This document shows, one piece after another, positions 24,515 to 31,819 of a stretch of 40,175 bases of DNA. The stretch spans positions 1 through 40,175 of the forward strand of contig JAEZUI010000163.1 in NCBI GenBank assembly GCA_023421115.1, written 5' to 3'. The position numbers and the translations under genes are program-made. Under the pieces are notes generated by a model that saw nothing but the letters and a program-made list of their open reading frames with translations, had not been told where the DNA came from and searched no databases. Within the stretch, counting starts at the first letter, position 1; each line of letters opens with the position of its first letter. The stretch comes from Bacillota bacterium. GTDB taxonomy: Bacteria > Bacillota > Clostridia > Acetivibrionales > Acetivibrionaceae.

Positions 24515-25900
24515 ATGGATATTGATGAGAAGTTGATAGAAGACGCAAAAAAGCATTATGAGAAGTTATTGCAAATTTCTGAAAGAATGAAGCTAAGAGG
24601 CTATTGGGATGAAATACAGTCGATAAATGAAAACATTGAGCAGCATATACAATCGCTTTTTCTCGAAATTCTCGGAAAAGAGGTTGGTATTGACAATGAA
24701 GAATTATACTTTATAAATACTATTCTAAGAAAGAATTATTCAAAAGGAAAACTTGCATGTGAACATGCAAGATCAAAGGGCAGACCGCTTATACAAGTAC
24801 CTGTTTACTTGACTTCATGTATAAAAATGGATCTGTTTGATCAAACGTCGTATTCCTATGAACTAATAGATTGTATCAAAAATCTCGGCATGGCATTGAT
24901 GATATCAGACCATGATTTTTCAGAAAAAGAATGCGAATTTATAAATGCTTATATTTCATGTATTACTGAGCTGGTTGACAGATTTGGAATAAATAAGGCA
25001 AATAGGAGTAATCGGATTGATAATGTCGGAAAAAAAGAGCCTGTGAGGGATATGATTTGCAGTTCAAATTATACAGACAGCAAAGAGATAGATAATGCAA
25101 TTTTGAATATTCTCAGAGAACTCGATAATATGACCGGGCTTGAAAAAGTAAAAAGTGAGGTAAAAGCATTAGTGGACTTGATAAAGGTCAGAAAAATCAG
25201 GTCAGAAAGAGGGCTTCCTATAGTACCTATGAGTTTTCATTTGGTTTTTACAGGGAATCCAGGTACAGGGAAAACAACAGTAGCAAGGTTGATTTCCAAG
25301 CTTTACAATCAACTCGGATTATTACCTACCGATAATGTAGTTGAAGTGGATAGGGCAGGGTTGATTGCAGGATATGTGGGACAGACAGCAGCTAAGGTGC
25401 AGGAGGTAATAAACAAAGCTTTAGGCGGTGTGCTTTTTATTGATGAGGCGTATTCACTAATTAGTGAAAGCGGTGAAAATGATTTTGGGTTTGAGGCTGT
25501 CAGTACCCTCTTAAAAGGCATGGAAGACAACAGGGAGAACCTGATAGTGATAGTAGCAGGTTATGAAAATGAAATGAATCGTTTTATTGATTCAAATCCC
25601 GGATTGAAATCAAGGTTTAGCAAGTATATTCACTTTGAGGATTATACTCCGGAGCAAATGCTCAAAATATTAAAAAGCCTTTGTATTACTTCGGGGTATG
25701 AAATAAGTGAGAAAGCAGAAGATTATGCAATAGATTATTTTTATAAAAAGCAAAGTGTAGATGCTATCGGTTTTGGAAACGGAAGAGGAGTCAGAAATCT
25801 TTTTGAGCAGGCAGTTTCTAAACAGGCTGGCAGAATTGTAAGGATGGAGGAGCCCGATAACTCTGAACTTGCGATGTTAGAAATAGAGGATTTCGCTTAA
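24515..25900 (+). CDS. CbbX/SpoVK-type AAA+ ATPase
   Basis: A 461-aa protein. The N-terminal part (about 1-190) is helical, Cys-containing, and unlike the usual short N-terminus. The C-terminal AAA+ module (about 205-455) starts with LDNMTGLEKVKSEVKALV. Walker A is GNPGTGKTT, Walker B VLFIDEAYSL, a pore-loop-like GYVGQTAAKV follows Walker A, and the Arg finger lies in LKSRFSKYI. It belongs to the CbbX/SpoVK group of hexameric remodelling ATPases. In autotrophs CbbX reactivates RuBisCO; no RuBisCO is present here, so the target differs. AGGGG precedes the ATG. It is probably co-transcribed with the coiled-coil gene. Confidence 0.9.
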   Translation: MDIDEKLIEDAKKHYEKLLQISERMKLRGYWDEIQSINENIEQHIQSLFLEILGKEVGIDNEELYFINTILRKNYSKGKLACEHARSKGRPLIQVPVYLTSCIKMDLFDQTSYSYELIDCIKNLGMALMISDHDFSEKECEFINAYISCITELVDRFGINKANRSNRIDNVGKKEPVRDMICSSNYTDSKEIDNAILNILRELDNMTGLEKVKSEVKALVDLIKVRKIRSERGLPIVPMSFHLVFTGNPGTGKTTVARLISKLYNQLGLLPTDNVVEVDRAGLIAGYVGQTAAKVQEVINKALGGVLFIDEAYSLISESGENDFGFEAVSTLLKGMEDNRENLIVIVAGYENEMNRFIDSNPGLKSRFSKYIHFEDYTPEQMLKILKSLCITSGYEISEKAEDYAIDYFYKKQSVDAIGFGNGRGVRNLFEQAVSKQAGRIVRMEEPDNSELAMLEIEDFA

Positions 25901-25930
25901 TGTTACATATTTATAAAGCATTTGTGATTT

Positions 25931-25958
25931 ATAGCCGCGGATAAAACTCCGCGGCTAT
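25931..25958 (+). terminator. Strong terminator after the AAA+ gene
   Basis: ATAGCCGCGG and CCGCGGCTAT form a perfect GC-rich 10-bp stem with an 8-nt loop, followed by a short T-run (TTTAAG). Confidence 0.85.
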
Positions 25959-26070
25959 TTTAAGTTTAACAACAAAAAGTGAACTGGTGCATATTATGTT
26001 AACAAAGAGGAAAATTTTCTCATTCATCAATTTGTAATCACATCATGATTACATTAAAGGAGGAGCTTTT

Positions 26071-27981
26071 ATGGGTAAATCAAGATTTGTAACTTTCTCC
26101 AAACTTCTCATTGCACCTATTGTTTTAGTTGCTTCAATCGCTGCACTGTTAATAGCCGGAAATAACTCTGTGTATTATGTATCCTCTAATGGACAAGATT
26201 CAAACCCCGGAACAATAGAGCAGCCGTTTAAAACCATTCAAAAAGCTATAAATAGTACAGCTCCAGGTGATACTGTATTAATAAGAGGAGGTACGTACAA
26301 AGAAAAGTTGACTGTAAATACATCAGGAACTTCTGGAAAACCTATTACAATAAAGAACTATGAATATGAAAGAGTTATTCTTGATGGAACTGGAGTTTCA
26401 GGAAGTTATATGATTCATATATACAATAGAGACTATATAACTATCAAGGGTATGGAAATTCGTAACAATTCAAGAGGTGATACACCTATTGGCATTTTTG
26501 TTGAAGGTTATGGCGATGGAATCGAAATTTTGAATAATAAGGTTTACAACATTTATTCAACCGACAACGCACATGGTATTGCAGCCTACGGTACAAACGG
26601 AACAAAATCCATCAATAATATTTTGCTACAGGGTAATGAGGTATATAACTGTACACTTGGCTCTAGTGAATCGCTTGTTGTAAATGGAAATGTCGAGAAT
26701 TTTAAAATTCTCAACAATGTAGTTCACGATAATGATAATATAGGTATTTGCTGTATAGGATTTGAGAATACAGCCCCCGCCAATGATCAGGCAAGAAACG
26801 GGTTGGTTTTGGAGAATAAGGTATATAATATAACTTCCAAGTATAATGTTGCTTATGCAGGTGAAGCTTGTTCCGATGGAATATATGTAGATGGGGGAAA
26901 AGATATTATCATTGAGAAAAACATTATCTATAACTGTGATATAGGTATTGAAGTGGCTAGCGAGCACTATAACAAGATTGCAAGTAATGTGCTAGTTAAA
27001 AACAATCTGATTTATGGTAGTGGTCTTCATGGATTATCTATTGGAGGTGCATCTTCACAGAATGGTTATGCTGACAATTGCACATTCAGAAATAATACAC
27101 TATACGACAATGCAATAGGGATAAATCTACAAAAATCTATAACGAATTATTTCATTAACAATATTATTTATGACGAGGCTACACTTTTTTATGGGACAGT
27201 AGGCTCCAATGTTTTCAAAAACAATCTTTGGTATTCACCTAAAGGTAATAATCAAAATTTATCTACATTCGCAAACCCAAAGTTTATTGATGCCGGTGCA
27301 TATAATTTTAGAATCTCAAGCGATTCTCCAGCTAGAAATGCCGGAAATAGTGAGACGGCAATAGATTCATCAGAGGTTGATCTGGATGGAAATGCAAGAG
27401 TAAGTGAAGGGATTATTGATATTGGTGCATATGAGTATTCAAGCTCAACACCAACATCAACATCAACATCAACACCAACATCAACATCAACACCAACATC
27501 AACATCAACATCAACACCAACACCAACATCAACAGCAGCACCAACATCAACAGCAACATCAACATCAACACGAACACCGACACCAACACCAACACCAACA
27601 CCAACACCAACACCAACACCAACACGAACACTGACACCTGCACCAACAAGAACTGATGACGGTAATATTATGAGTAGGGCAACAATAATTAATATAAATG
27701 AAGAATATGTAGCAGATATTGATGGAATTAGGGATAGAGACTGGTTTAAATTCACGACGGCCGTTGGAGGAAATTATATAATACAATCTTTTGGTGATAG
27801 CGTGGATACATGGGGTGAATTGTTTGACAGTAATGGACAGTATTTGTCTAGCAATGATGATAGCGGTATAGGTGTCAATTTTAGAATGAGTGTTAATCTT
27901 GAAGCGGGTAAAACTTATTATATATATGTTGATGGAAATAAAAAAGGAGCATACAGTATAAAAGTTGAGCTGTCAAATTAA
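26071..27981 (+). CDS. Secreted beta-helix protein with PPC-like domain
   Basis: A 636-aa exported protein: signal/anchor (about 10-30), a right-handed parallel beta-helix (about 33-455; start YYVSSNGQDSNPGT, then repeated N-rich coils such as IEILNNKVYN), a Thr/Ser/Pro linker (about 457-535) and a C-terminal PPC-like beta-sandwich (about 540-636; DRDWFKFTT and GKTYYIYVDG). The opening PGTIEQPFKTIQKAINSTAPGDTVLIRGGTY is typical of DUF1565 and pectate-lyase-like proteins (PL9-related). Polysaccharide lyase activity is likely but the catalytic residues are not assigned. It has no dockerin, so it is a free secreted enzyme or binder. AAAGGAGGAG precedes the ATG. Confidence 0.85.
   Translation: MGKSRFVTFSKLLIAPIVLVASIAALLIAGNNSVYYVSSNGQDSNPGTIEQPFKTIQKAINSTAPGDTVLIRGGTYKEKLTVNTSGTSGKPITIKNYEYERVILDGTGVSGSYMIHIYNRDYITIKGMEIRNNSRGDTPIGIFVEGYGDGIEILNNKVYNIYSTDNAHGIAAYGTNGTKSINNILLQGNEVYNCTLGSSESLVVNGNVENFKILNNVVHDNDNIGICCIGFENTAPANDQARNGLVLENKVYNITSKYNVAYAGEACSDGIYVDGGKDIIIEKNIIYNCDIGIEVASEHYNKIASNVLVKNNLIYGSGLHGLSIGGASSQNGYADNCTFRNNTLYDNAIGINLQKSITNYFINNIIYDEATLFYGTVGSNVFKNNLWYSPKGNNQNLSTFANPKFIDAGAYNFRISSDSPARNAGNSETAIDSSEVDLDGNARVSEGIIDIGAYEYSSSTPTSTSTSTPTSTSTPTSTSTSTPTPTSTAAPTSTATSTSTRTPTPTPTPTPTPTPTPTRTLTPAPTRTDDGNIMSRATIININEEYVADIDGIRDRDWFKFTTAVGGNYIIQSFGDSVDTWGELFDSNGQYLSSNDDSGIGVNFRMSVNLEAGKTYYIYVDGNKKGAYSIKVELSN
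27446..27645. repeat. ACACCAACATCA-type tandem repeat coding a Pro/Thr linker
   Basis: About 200 bp of imperfect 6-bp and 12-bp repeats of ACMCCA/ACATCA encode the Thr-Pro/Ser-Thr linker. The same DNA reads as Gln-His repeats in another frame and as Val/Asp or Leu/Val repeats on the other strand; these are artefacts. The length of such linkers can change by slippage. Confidence 0.9.
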
Positions 27982-28082
27982 TATATTTTTTAAAGAAATC
28001 TTTTGAATATACAAATTGTGAAGCGATTTAATCAAGATTATGTATTTTAAGTGTATAATAAAATGAGACCGACAAGATAATA

Positions 28083-28122
28083 AAAACAGCAATAGTTACC
28101 CATAAGGCTCTATTGCTGTTTT
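28083..28122 (+). terminator. Terminator after the beta-helix gene
   Basis: AAAACAGCAATAG and CTATTGCTGTTTT form a perfect 13-bp stem with a 14-nt loop, followed by a T-rich tail. Confidence 0.85.
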
Positions 28123-28248
28123 CTTTTTCATCTTTATAATCGAAGGAAAGGAGATAATGAATTCCATGTTAGTCTTTGGAAATATCAATTGACAGGTTGT
28201 TTTTTTATTGGAATAACCTAAGATAAGATAATAACACATATATATAGT

Positions 28249-28284
28249 GGTAGTACTAAATTTAATAAGGTAGTGCTAGAATTT
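28249..28284 (+). repeat. Direct repeat upstream of pit
   Basis: GGTAGTACTAAATTT (28249-28263) is repeated as GGTAGTGCTAGAATTT (28269-28284), offset by 20 bp, which is about two helical turns. It could be a tandem regulator site for the Pit operon. The surrounding 270-bp spacer has no gene. Confidence 0.4.
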
Positions 28285-28298
28285 TTTTATCGGTATTG

Positions 28299-28327
28299 TC
28301 TAGATTAACATATTGTGTTAATCTAGA
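28299..28327. promoter_or_regulatory. Perfect 12-bp palindrome before pit
   Basis: TCTAGATTAACA and TGTTAATCTAGA are separated by 5 bp and stand 64 bp before the pit start codon. The symmetry fits either an operator for a dimeric repressor or a hairpin in the leader. No T-run follows, so a terminator is less likely. Confidence 0.5.
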
Positions 28328-28390
28328 AGTGTTAAAAAGGTGAAATAATAAGAATTCAAAATTTATTAGACAAAAGGAAAATGATGACAA

Positions 28391-29443
28391 ATGACAGTGA
28401 CATTAAGTTCTTTTTTAAGTGACCTAGTTCGAAATCCTGCTTTGGTTATAACAACAATACTAACATTGGGTGTTATATTGGTCAATGGATGGACTGATGC
28501 TCCTAATGCAATTGCAACTGCTGTATCTACAAGGTCGGTGAAACCTAAAACAGCTATTGTTATAGCAGCTATATTTAACTTTCTTGGTGTTTTAGTTATG
28601 ACTATGGTGAATTCTAGTGTGGCACAAACAATTTTTAATATGGTTGACTTTGGAGGGGATTCAAATTTAGCTCTTATTGCACTATGTGCAGCTCTTTTTG
28701 CTATTGTTCTTTGGGCAACGACTGCTTGGTGGTTTGGAATCCCTACAAGTGAAAGTCACGCTTTGATTGCAGGAATAAGTGGTGCTGCTATTGCATTGCA
28801 GGGAGGCATAAAAGGGATTAATTTTAATGAATGGATTAAGGTCCTTTATGGTTTGGTGCTATCTATTGGATTGGGTTTTGTGATGGGATGGTTGATTGTA
28901 AAGATAGTTGAAATTTTGTTTGCGGGGGTCAACAGGACTAAAACCTATACCTTTTTTAAGGATGCTCAAATATTAGGCAGTGCTGGAATGGCATTTATGC
29001 ACGGTGCACAGGACGGGCAGAAATTTATGGGAGTTTTTATGCTGGGGATGTTTCTTGCAAAAGGACAAAGTGGTGTGACATCATTTCAGATACCACTCTG
29101 GCTTATTATCCTTTGTTCGGCTGTAATGGCATTTGGTACTTCTATAGGAGGATATCGTATAATAAAGGCTGTAGGGATGGATATGGTAAAACTTGAAAAA
29201 CATCAAGGGTTTTCAGCAGACCTTGCAGGAGTTATTTGCTTGTTCATAGCATCTTCTTCAGGATTGCCGGTTAGTACAACACACACAAAAACTACAGCTG
29301 TTATGGGGGTTGGAGCGGCAAAACGTGTATCATCTGTAAACTGGGGAATTGTTAAAGAAATGATAATGGCTTGGATTTTGACCTTTCCCGGATGTGGTCT
29401 TATAGGTTTTTTGATGGCGCTATTATTTATGAATATTTTTTAG
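28391..29443 (+). CDS. pit: Pit-family inorganic phosphate transporter
   Basis: A 350-aa low-affinity phosphate transporter with about ten membrane segments, importing (metal-)phosphate with a cation gradient. The two inverted signature repeats are visible: GWTDAPNAIATAVSTRSVKP near the N-terminus and GASLPVSTTHTKTTAV-like (SSGLPVSTTHTKTTAVMGVG) near the C-terminus. GIPTSESHALIAG and the central GAQDGQKFMGV are also typical. AAAGGAAAATG precedes the ATG. The DUF47 partner follows after 137 bp that contain an inverted-repeat element, so the usual tight pair has been interrupted by it. Confidence 0.93.
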   Translation: MTVTLSSFLSDLVRNPALVITTILTLGVILVNGWTDAPNAIATAVSTRSVKPKTAIVIAAIFNFLGVLVMTMVNSSVAQTIFNMVDFGGDSNLALIALCAALFAIVLWATTAWWFGIPTSESHALIAGISGAAIALQGGIKGINFNEWIKVLYGLVLSIGLGFVMGWLIVKIVEILFAGVNRTKTYTFFKDAQILGSAGMAFMHGAQDGQKFMGVFMLGMFLAKGQSGVTSFQIPLWLIILCSAVMAFGTSIGGYRIIKAVGMDMVKLEKHQGFSADLAGVICLFIASSSGLPVSTTHTKTTAVMGVGAAKRVSSVNWGIVKEMIMAWILTFPGCGLIGFLMALLFMNIF

Positions 29444-29449
29444 AACAAG

Positions 29450-29548
29450 CCCATTTCAAAAAATAACCTATACAACATGTGGGTCATAAAGCCCATCAAA
29501 TCAAATTTTTTGAAATGGCAATTGATTAGTTATTTTTTTGGAATCACC
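29450..29548. repeat. Intergenic inverted-repeat element, clear copy
   Basis: Perfect 14-bp terminal inverted repeats, CCATTTCAAAAAAT (29451-29464) and ATTTTTTGAAATGG (29505-29518), enclose a middle AAATAACCTATACAA...CATAAAGCCCAT. GGAATCACC follows at 29540-29548. The 34 kb copy shares almost all of this, including the flanking GGAATCACC. It is placed between pit and its partner gene. A MITE-like or REP-like element is likely. Confidence 0.8.
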
Positions 29549-29579
29549 AATATAATTTTAACGAAAGAGGATTGGTAAA

Positions 29580-30203
29580 ATGGCTAGAAAAAAAGACGAA
29601 TACTATTATGACACCTTTGTGGAGTTAGTTGAATATTCTTGTAAAGCAGCAGATTTATTAAATCAGATTATGAATAATTTCAATGCAGGACAACTTTTGA
29701 ACAAAGTAAAAGAGATGCATAATATTGAACATGCTGCTGACGAAGCAAGGCATGTAATGACAAAGAAGCTGTTGAAAGAGTTTATTACGCCTATTGATAG
29801 AGAAGATATCATGGGTTTGGCAAATTCTATAGATAATCTTACCGATGCAATTGAAGACGTTGTGTTACGTATGTATATGTATAATATAACAAGCATACGC
29901 CCCTATGCCTTAAAGATAACTTCCATTATAGTGAAATGCTGTAATTCTTTAAAGGTGGCAATGAGCGAGTTTCATAATTTCAGAAAGTCTAAAACTTTAC
30001 ATGAATTAATTATTGATGTAAATAAGCTTGAGGAAGATGGAGACAAGCTTTACGTTGATGCTATGAGAGATTTATATGTGAATTGTAATGATTTTAAAGA
30101 GATATCGGCATGGGAATCCACGTTTCATTTTTTGGAGAAGTGTTGTGACACTTGTGAAGATGTTTCTAATGCGATTGAAGATGTGATAATGAAGAATTCA
30201 TAG
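29580..30203 (+). CDS. DUF47/PhoU-like Pit accessory protein
   Basis: A 207-aa all-helical cytoplasmic protein of the DUF47 (PhoU-related) family, commonly encoded beside Pit transporters and thought to regulate them. HNIEHAADEARH in the N-terminal half and the ITPIDREDIMGLANSIDNLTDAIEDV stretch (written here as its central ITPIDREDIMGLANSIDNL) are diagnostic. A second copy of the PhoU-like helical pattern is at about 150-200 (EKCCDTCEDVSNAIEDV). Both carry the acidic residues expected to bind metal. GAAAGAGG precedes the ATG. Confidence 0.92.
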   Translation: MARKKDEYYYDTFVELVEYSCKAADLLNQIMNNFNAGQLLNKVKEMHNIEHAADEARHVMTKKLLKEFITPIDREDIMGLANSIDNLTDAIEDVVLRMYMYNITSIRPYALKITSIIVKCCNSLKVAMSEFHNFRKSKTLHELIIDVNKLEEDGDKLYVDAMRDLYVNCNDFKEISAWESTFHFLEKCCDTCEDVSNAIEDVIMKNS

Positions 30204-30401
30204 TTTGGTACTGTTTTTGTAAAATATATTTTCAAAAAGTACGTAGTTAGCATATCAGAATTGATTTTATTTAGGGTTTGTTTCTTGTCGTGCCTTTGAA
30301 AGAAATAGTAATATTATGGTTCTGATGACATATAATCCTGTAGAACTATATATAAGTATGGGTGTAGTCAGAGGATAGTATTAGTGATGGGGAGAGACTT
30401 T

Positions 30402-31256
30402 ATGGAAATAATTAAGGCGATAATTCTTGGTATAATAGAAGGTATTACTGAATGGCTACCAATTAGTAGCACTGGGCATATGATTTTAGCAGATGAATTT
30501 ATAAGTCTCAATATGGATCCTGAATTTAAGGAAATGTTTTTTGTTGTAATTCAGCTCGGTGCTATTTTGGCAGTGATTTTGCTGTATTGGAGCAAGTTGT
30601 TTCCTGTAGCCTTCGGTAAAAAGCTTGGAGCAGGAAAGAATAATGTTCCTTTTTGGGAAAGGTTTGAGTTGAAACAGGATACAATTTCTTTATGGCTAAA
30701 GGTTTTGGTTGCAATTATACCTGCAGCAATAATTGGAATACCCTTTGAAGATAAAATAGATGCTATGTTCTATAATTATAAAGTAGTCACGGCTGCATTA
30801 ATTATTTATGGTGTTTTGTTTATACTTTTGGAAAACCGAAATAAGAAAAAGAAGTCTTTGGTAAAAAATTTCGAGCAACTTACTTACAAAACAGCGTTAA
30901 TGATAGGAGTTTTTCAGGTACTGTCCTTGATTCCCGGTACTTCACGCTCCGGATCTACTATTTTAGGAGCAATTCTGATTGGATGTTCTAGAGAAATAGC
31001 TGCGGAGTTTTCGTTCTTTTTGGCTATACCGGTTATGTTTGGAGCAAGTCTTATTAAAATTATGAAGTTTGGATTGAGTTTTTCGAGTCAGCAATTGATT
31101 ATCCTGATTACAGGTATGTTTGTTGCCTTTATAGTATCCATTTTGGCAATAAAGTTCCTTGTAGGGTATATTAAAAGAAACGACTTCAAGGCTTTTGGTT
31201 ATTATAGGATAGCACTTGGTTTGGTTTTGGTTGCTTATTTTGCATTATTCAGATAG
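30402..31256 (+). CDS. uppP: Undecaprenyl-diphosphatase
   Basis: A 284-aa membrane enzyme (UppP/BacA) that removes a phosphate from undecaprenyl diphosphate to recycle the cell-wall lipid carrier and gives bacitracin tolerance. Motif 1, EGITEWLPISSTGHM, is at the N-terminus, and motif 2, PGTSRSGSTI, is in the middle. About eight membrane segments. ATG 30402 is chosen because GGGGAGAG lies 5-7 nt upstream; an ATG at 30384 lacks one. It stands between two phosphate transporters and releases phosphate outside the cell, which may explain the grouping (inference). Confidence 0.94.
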   Translation: MEIIKAIILGIIEGITEWLPISSTGHMILADEFISLNMDPEFKEMFFVVIQLGAILAVILLYWSKLFPVAFGKKLGAGKNNVPFWERFELKQDTISLWLKVLVAIIPAAIIGIPFEDKIDAMFYNYKVVTAALIIYGVLFILLENRNKKKKSLVKNFEQLTYKTALMIGVFQVLSLIPGTSRSGSTILGAILIGCSREIAAEFSFFLAIPVMFGASLIKIMKFGLSFSSQQLIILITGMFVAFIVSILAIKFLVGYIKRNDFKAFGYYRIALGLVLVAYFALFR

Positions 31257-31266
31257 AATAAATTAT

Positions 31267-31302
31267 TGAAGAAGGACGGTAAATACTGTTCCTTCTTTTT
31301 TT
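31267..31302 (+). terminator. Terminator after uppP
   Basis: AAGAAGGAC pairs with GTTCCTTCTT (one bulge) and is followed by seven T. It stands 10 bp after the uppP stop. Confidence 0.85.
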
Positions 31303-31307
31303 GTGCT

Positions 31308-31415
31308 TTATACTGAGATTTTCCATTCAATCAAATTATTATCTTGAACCATCATTCGTGTAACATCTGTTTTAATGTAGTTTATCCACTTAATTTGACT
31401 CTGTATCGTCACTTC
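31308..31415 (-). pseudogene. Possible C-terminal gene remnant
   Basis: A 35-codon open frame on the minus strand with no start codon reads EVTIQSQIKWINYIKTDV, then TRMMVQDNNLIEWKISV, then a stop. A stop codon closes it upstream. Two Trp and a balanced composition look protein-like in AT-rich DNA, but a stretch of this length could be chance. The remaining spacer to 31561 is AT-rich without a gene. Confidence 0.3.
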
Positions 31416-31561
31416 TTATGAGAAGTCAAAACATTGGTATTTGCAAGCTTAAATAATAAAAAGCCATTTCCGTATACCATACCTAAGATTAAAATAATCT
31501 AGAGTAAGATTTAAGGGTATTTTAAGTAGTATGAGATATAATACTAGTATAGATTACAATG

Positions 31562-31600
31562 TTAAATGTTTGTTAAATAAATGTTAAATAGCAGTAAAAC
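31562..31600 (+). promoter_or_regulatory. Pho box: four repeats at 11-bp spacing
   Basis: TTAAAT occurs at 31562, 31573 and 31584, and TAAAAC at 31595, each separated by 5 bp. This 6+5 layout is that of PhoP-type regulator boxes in Gram-positive bacteria (TTNANA-like repeats). The sites lie upstream of a phosphate transporter gene and just upstream of a predicted promoter, so phosphate-starvation control is likely. The regulator is not identified here. Confidence 0.75.
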
Positions 31601-31623
31601 AATGTGCTTGAAGGTTTACAAGG

Positions 31624-31652
31624 TTGAAATTCAGGGGGGGATTTGGTATTAT
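31624..31652 (+). promoter_or_regulatory. Predicted promoter of the Na/Pi cotransporter gene
   Basis: TTGAAA (31624-31629) and TATTAT (31647-31652) are separated by 17 bp. The spacer contains an unusual run of seven G. The Pho box ends 23 bp upstream of the -35 box. The 5' leader would be about 160 nt. Confidence 0.6.
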
Positions 31653-31819
31653 AAACGGGTGAATACAAGAGGTAAATACATATTGTTTGAATTAATTACA
31701 GTATTTATAAAATAATAGTATATGTATATTTTTATTTTGAATTTAGATTCAAAACATTTTATTAATATTCAAGTTAATTAATATTTAGATATATATAATT
31801 TTCTTAGGAGGGGTTATGA

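Noticed and set aside
27404..27786. Gln-His-rich and Val/Leu-rich open frames across the linker of the beta-helix gene
   Set aside because: They are alternative-frame readings of the ACACCAACATCA repeat inside a well-supported gene.
28157..28192. 11-codon ORF with a good RBS (AAAGGAGATAATG) upstream of pit
   Set aside because: Too short, and nothing links it to the downstream gene; may be a leader peptide or chance.
28305..28341. Pho box before pit (TTAACA-like repeats)
   Set aside because: Only one copy fits the direct-repeat spacing; the others belong to the palindrome.
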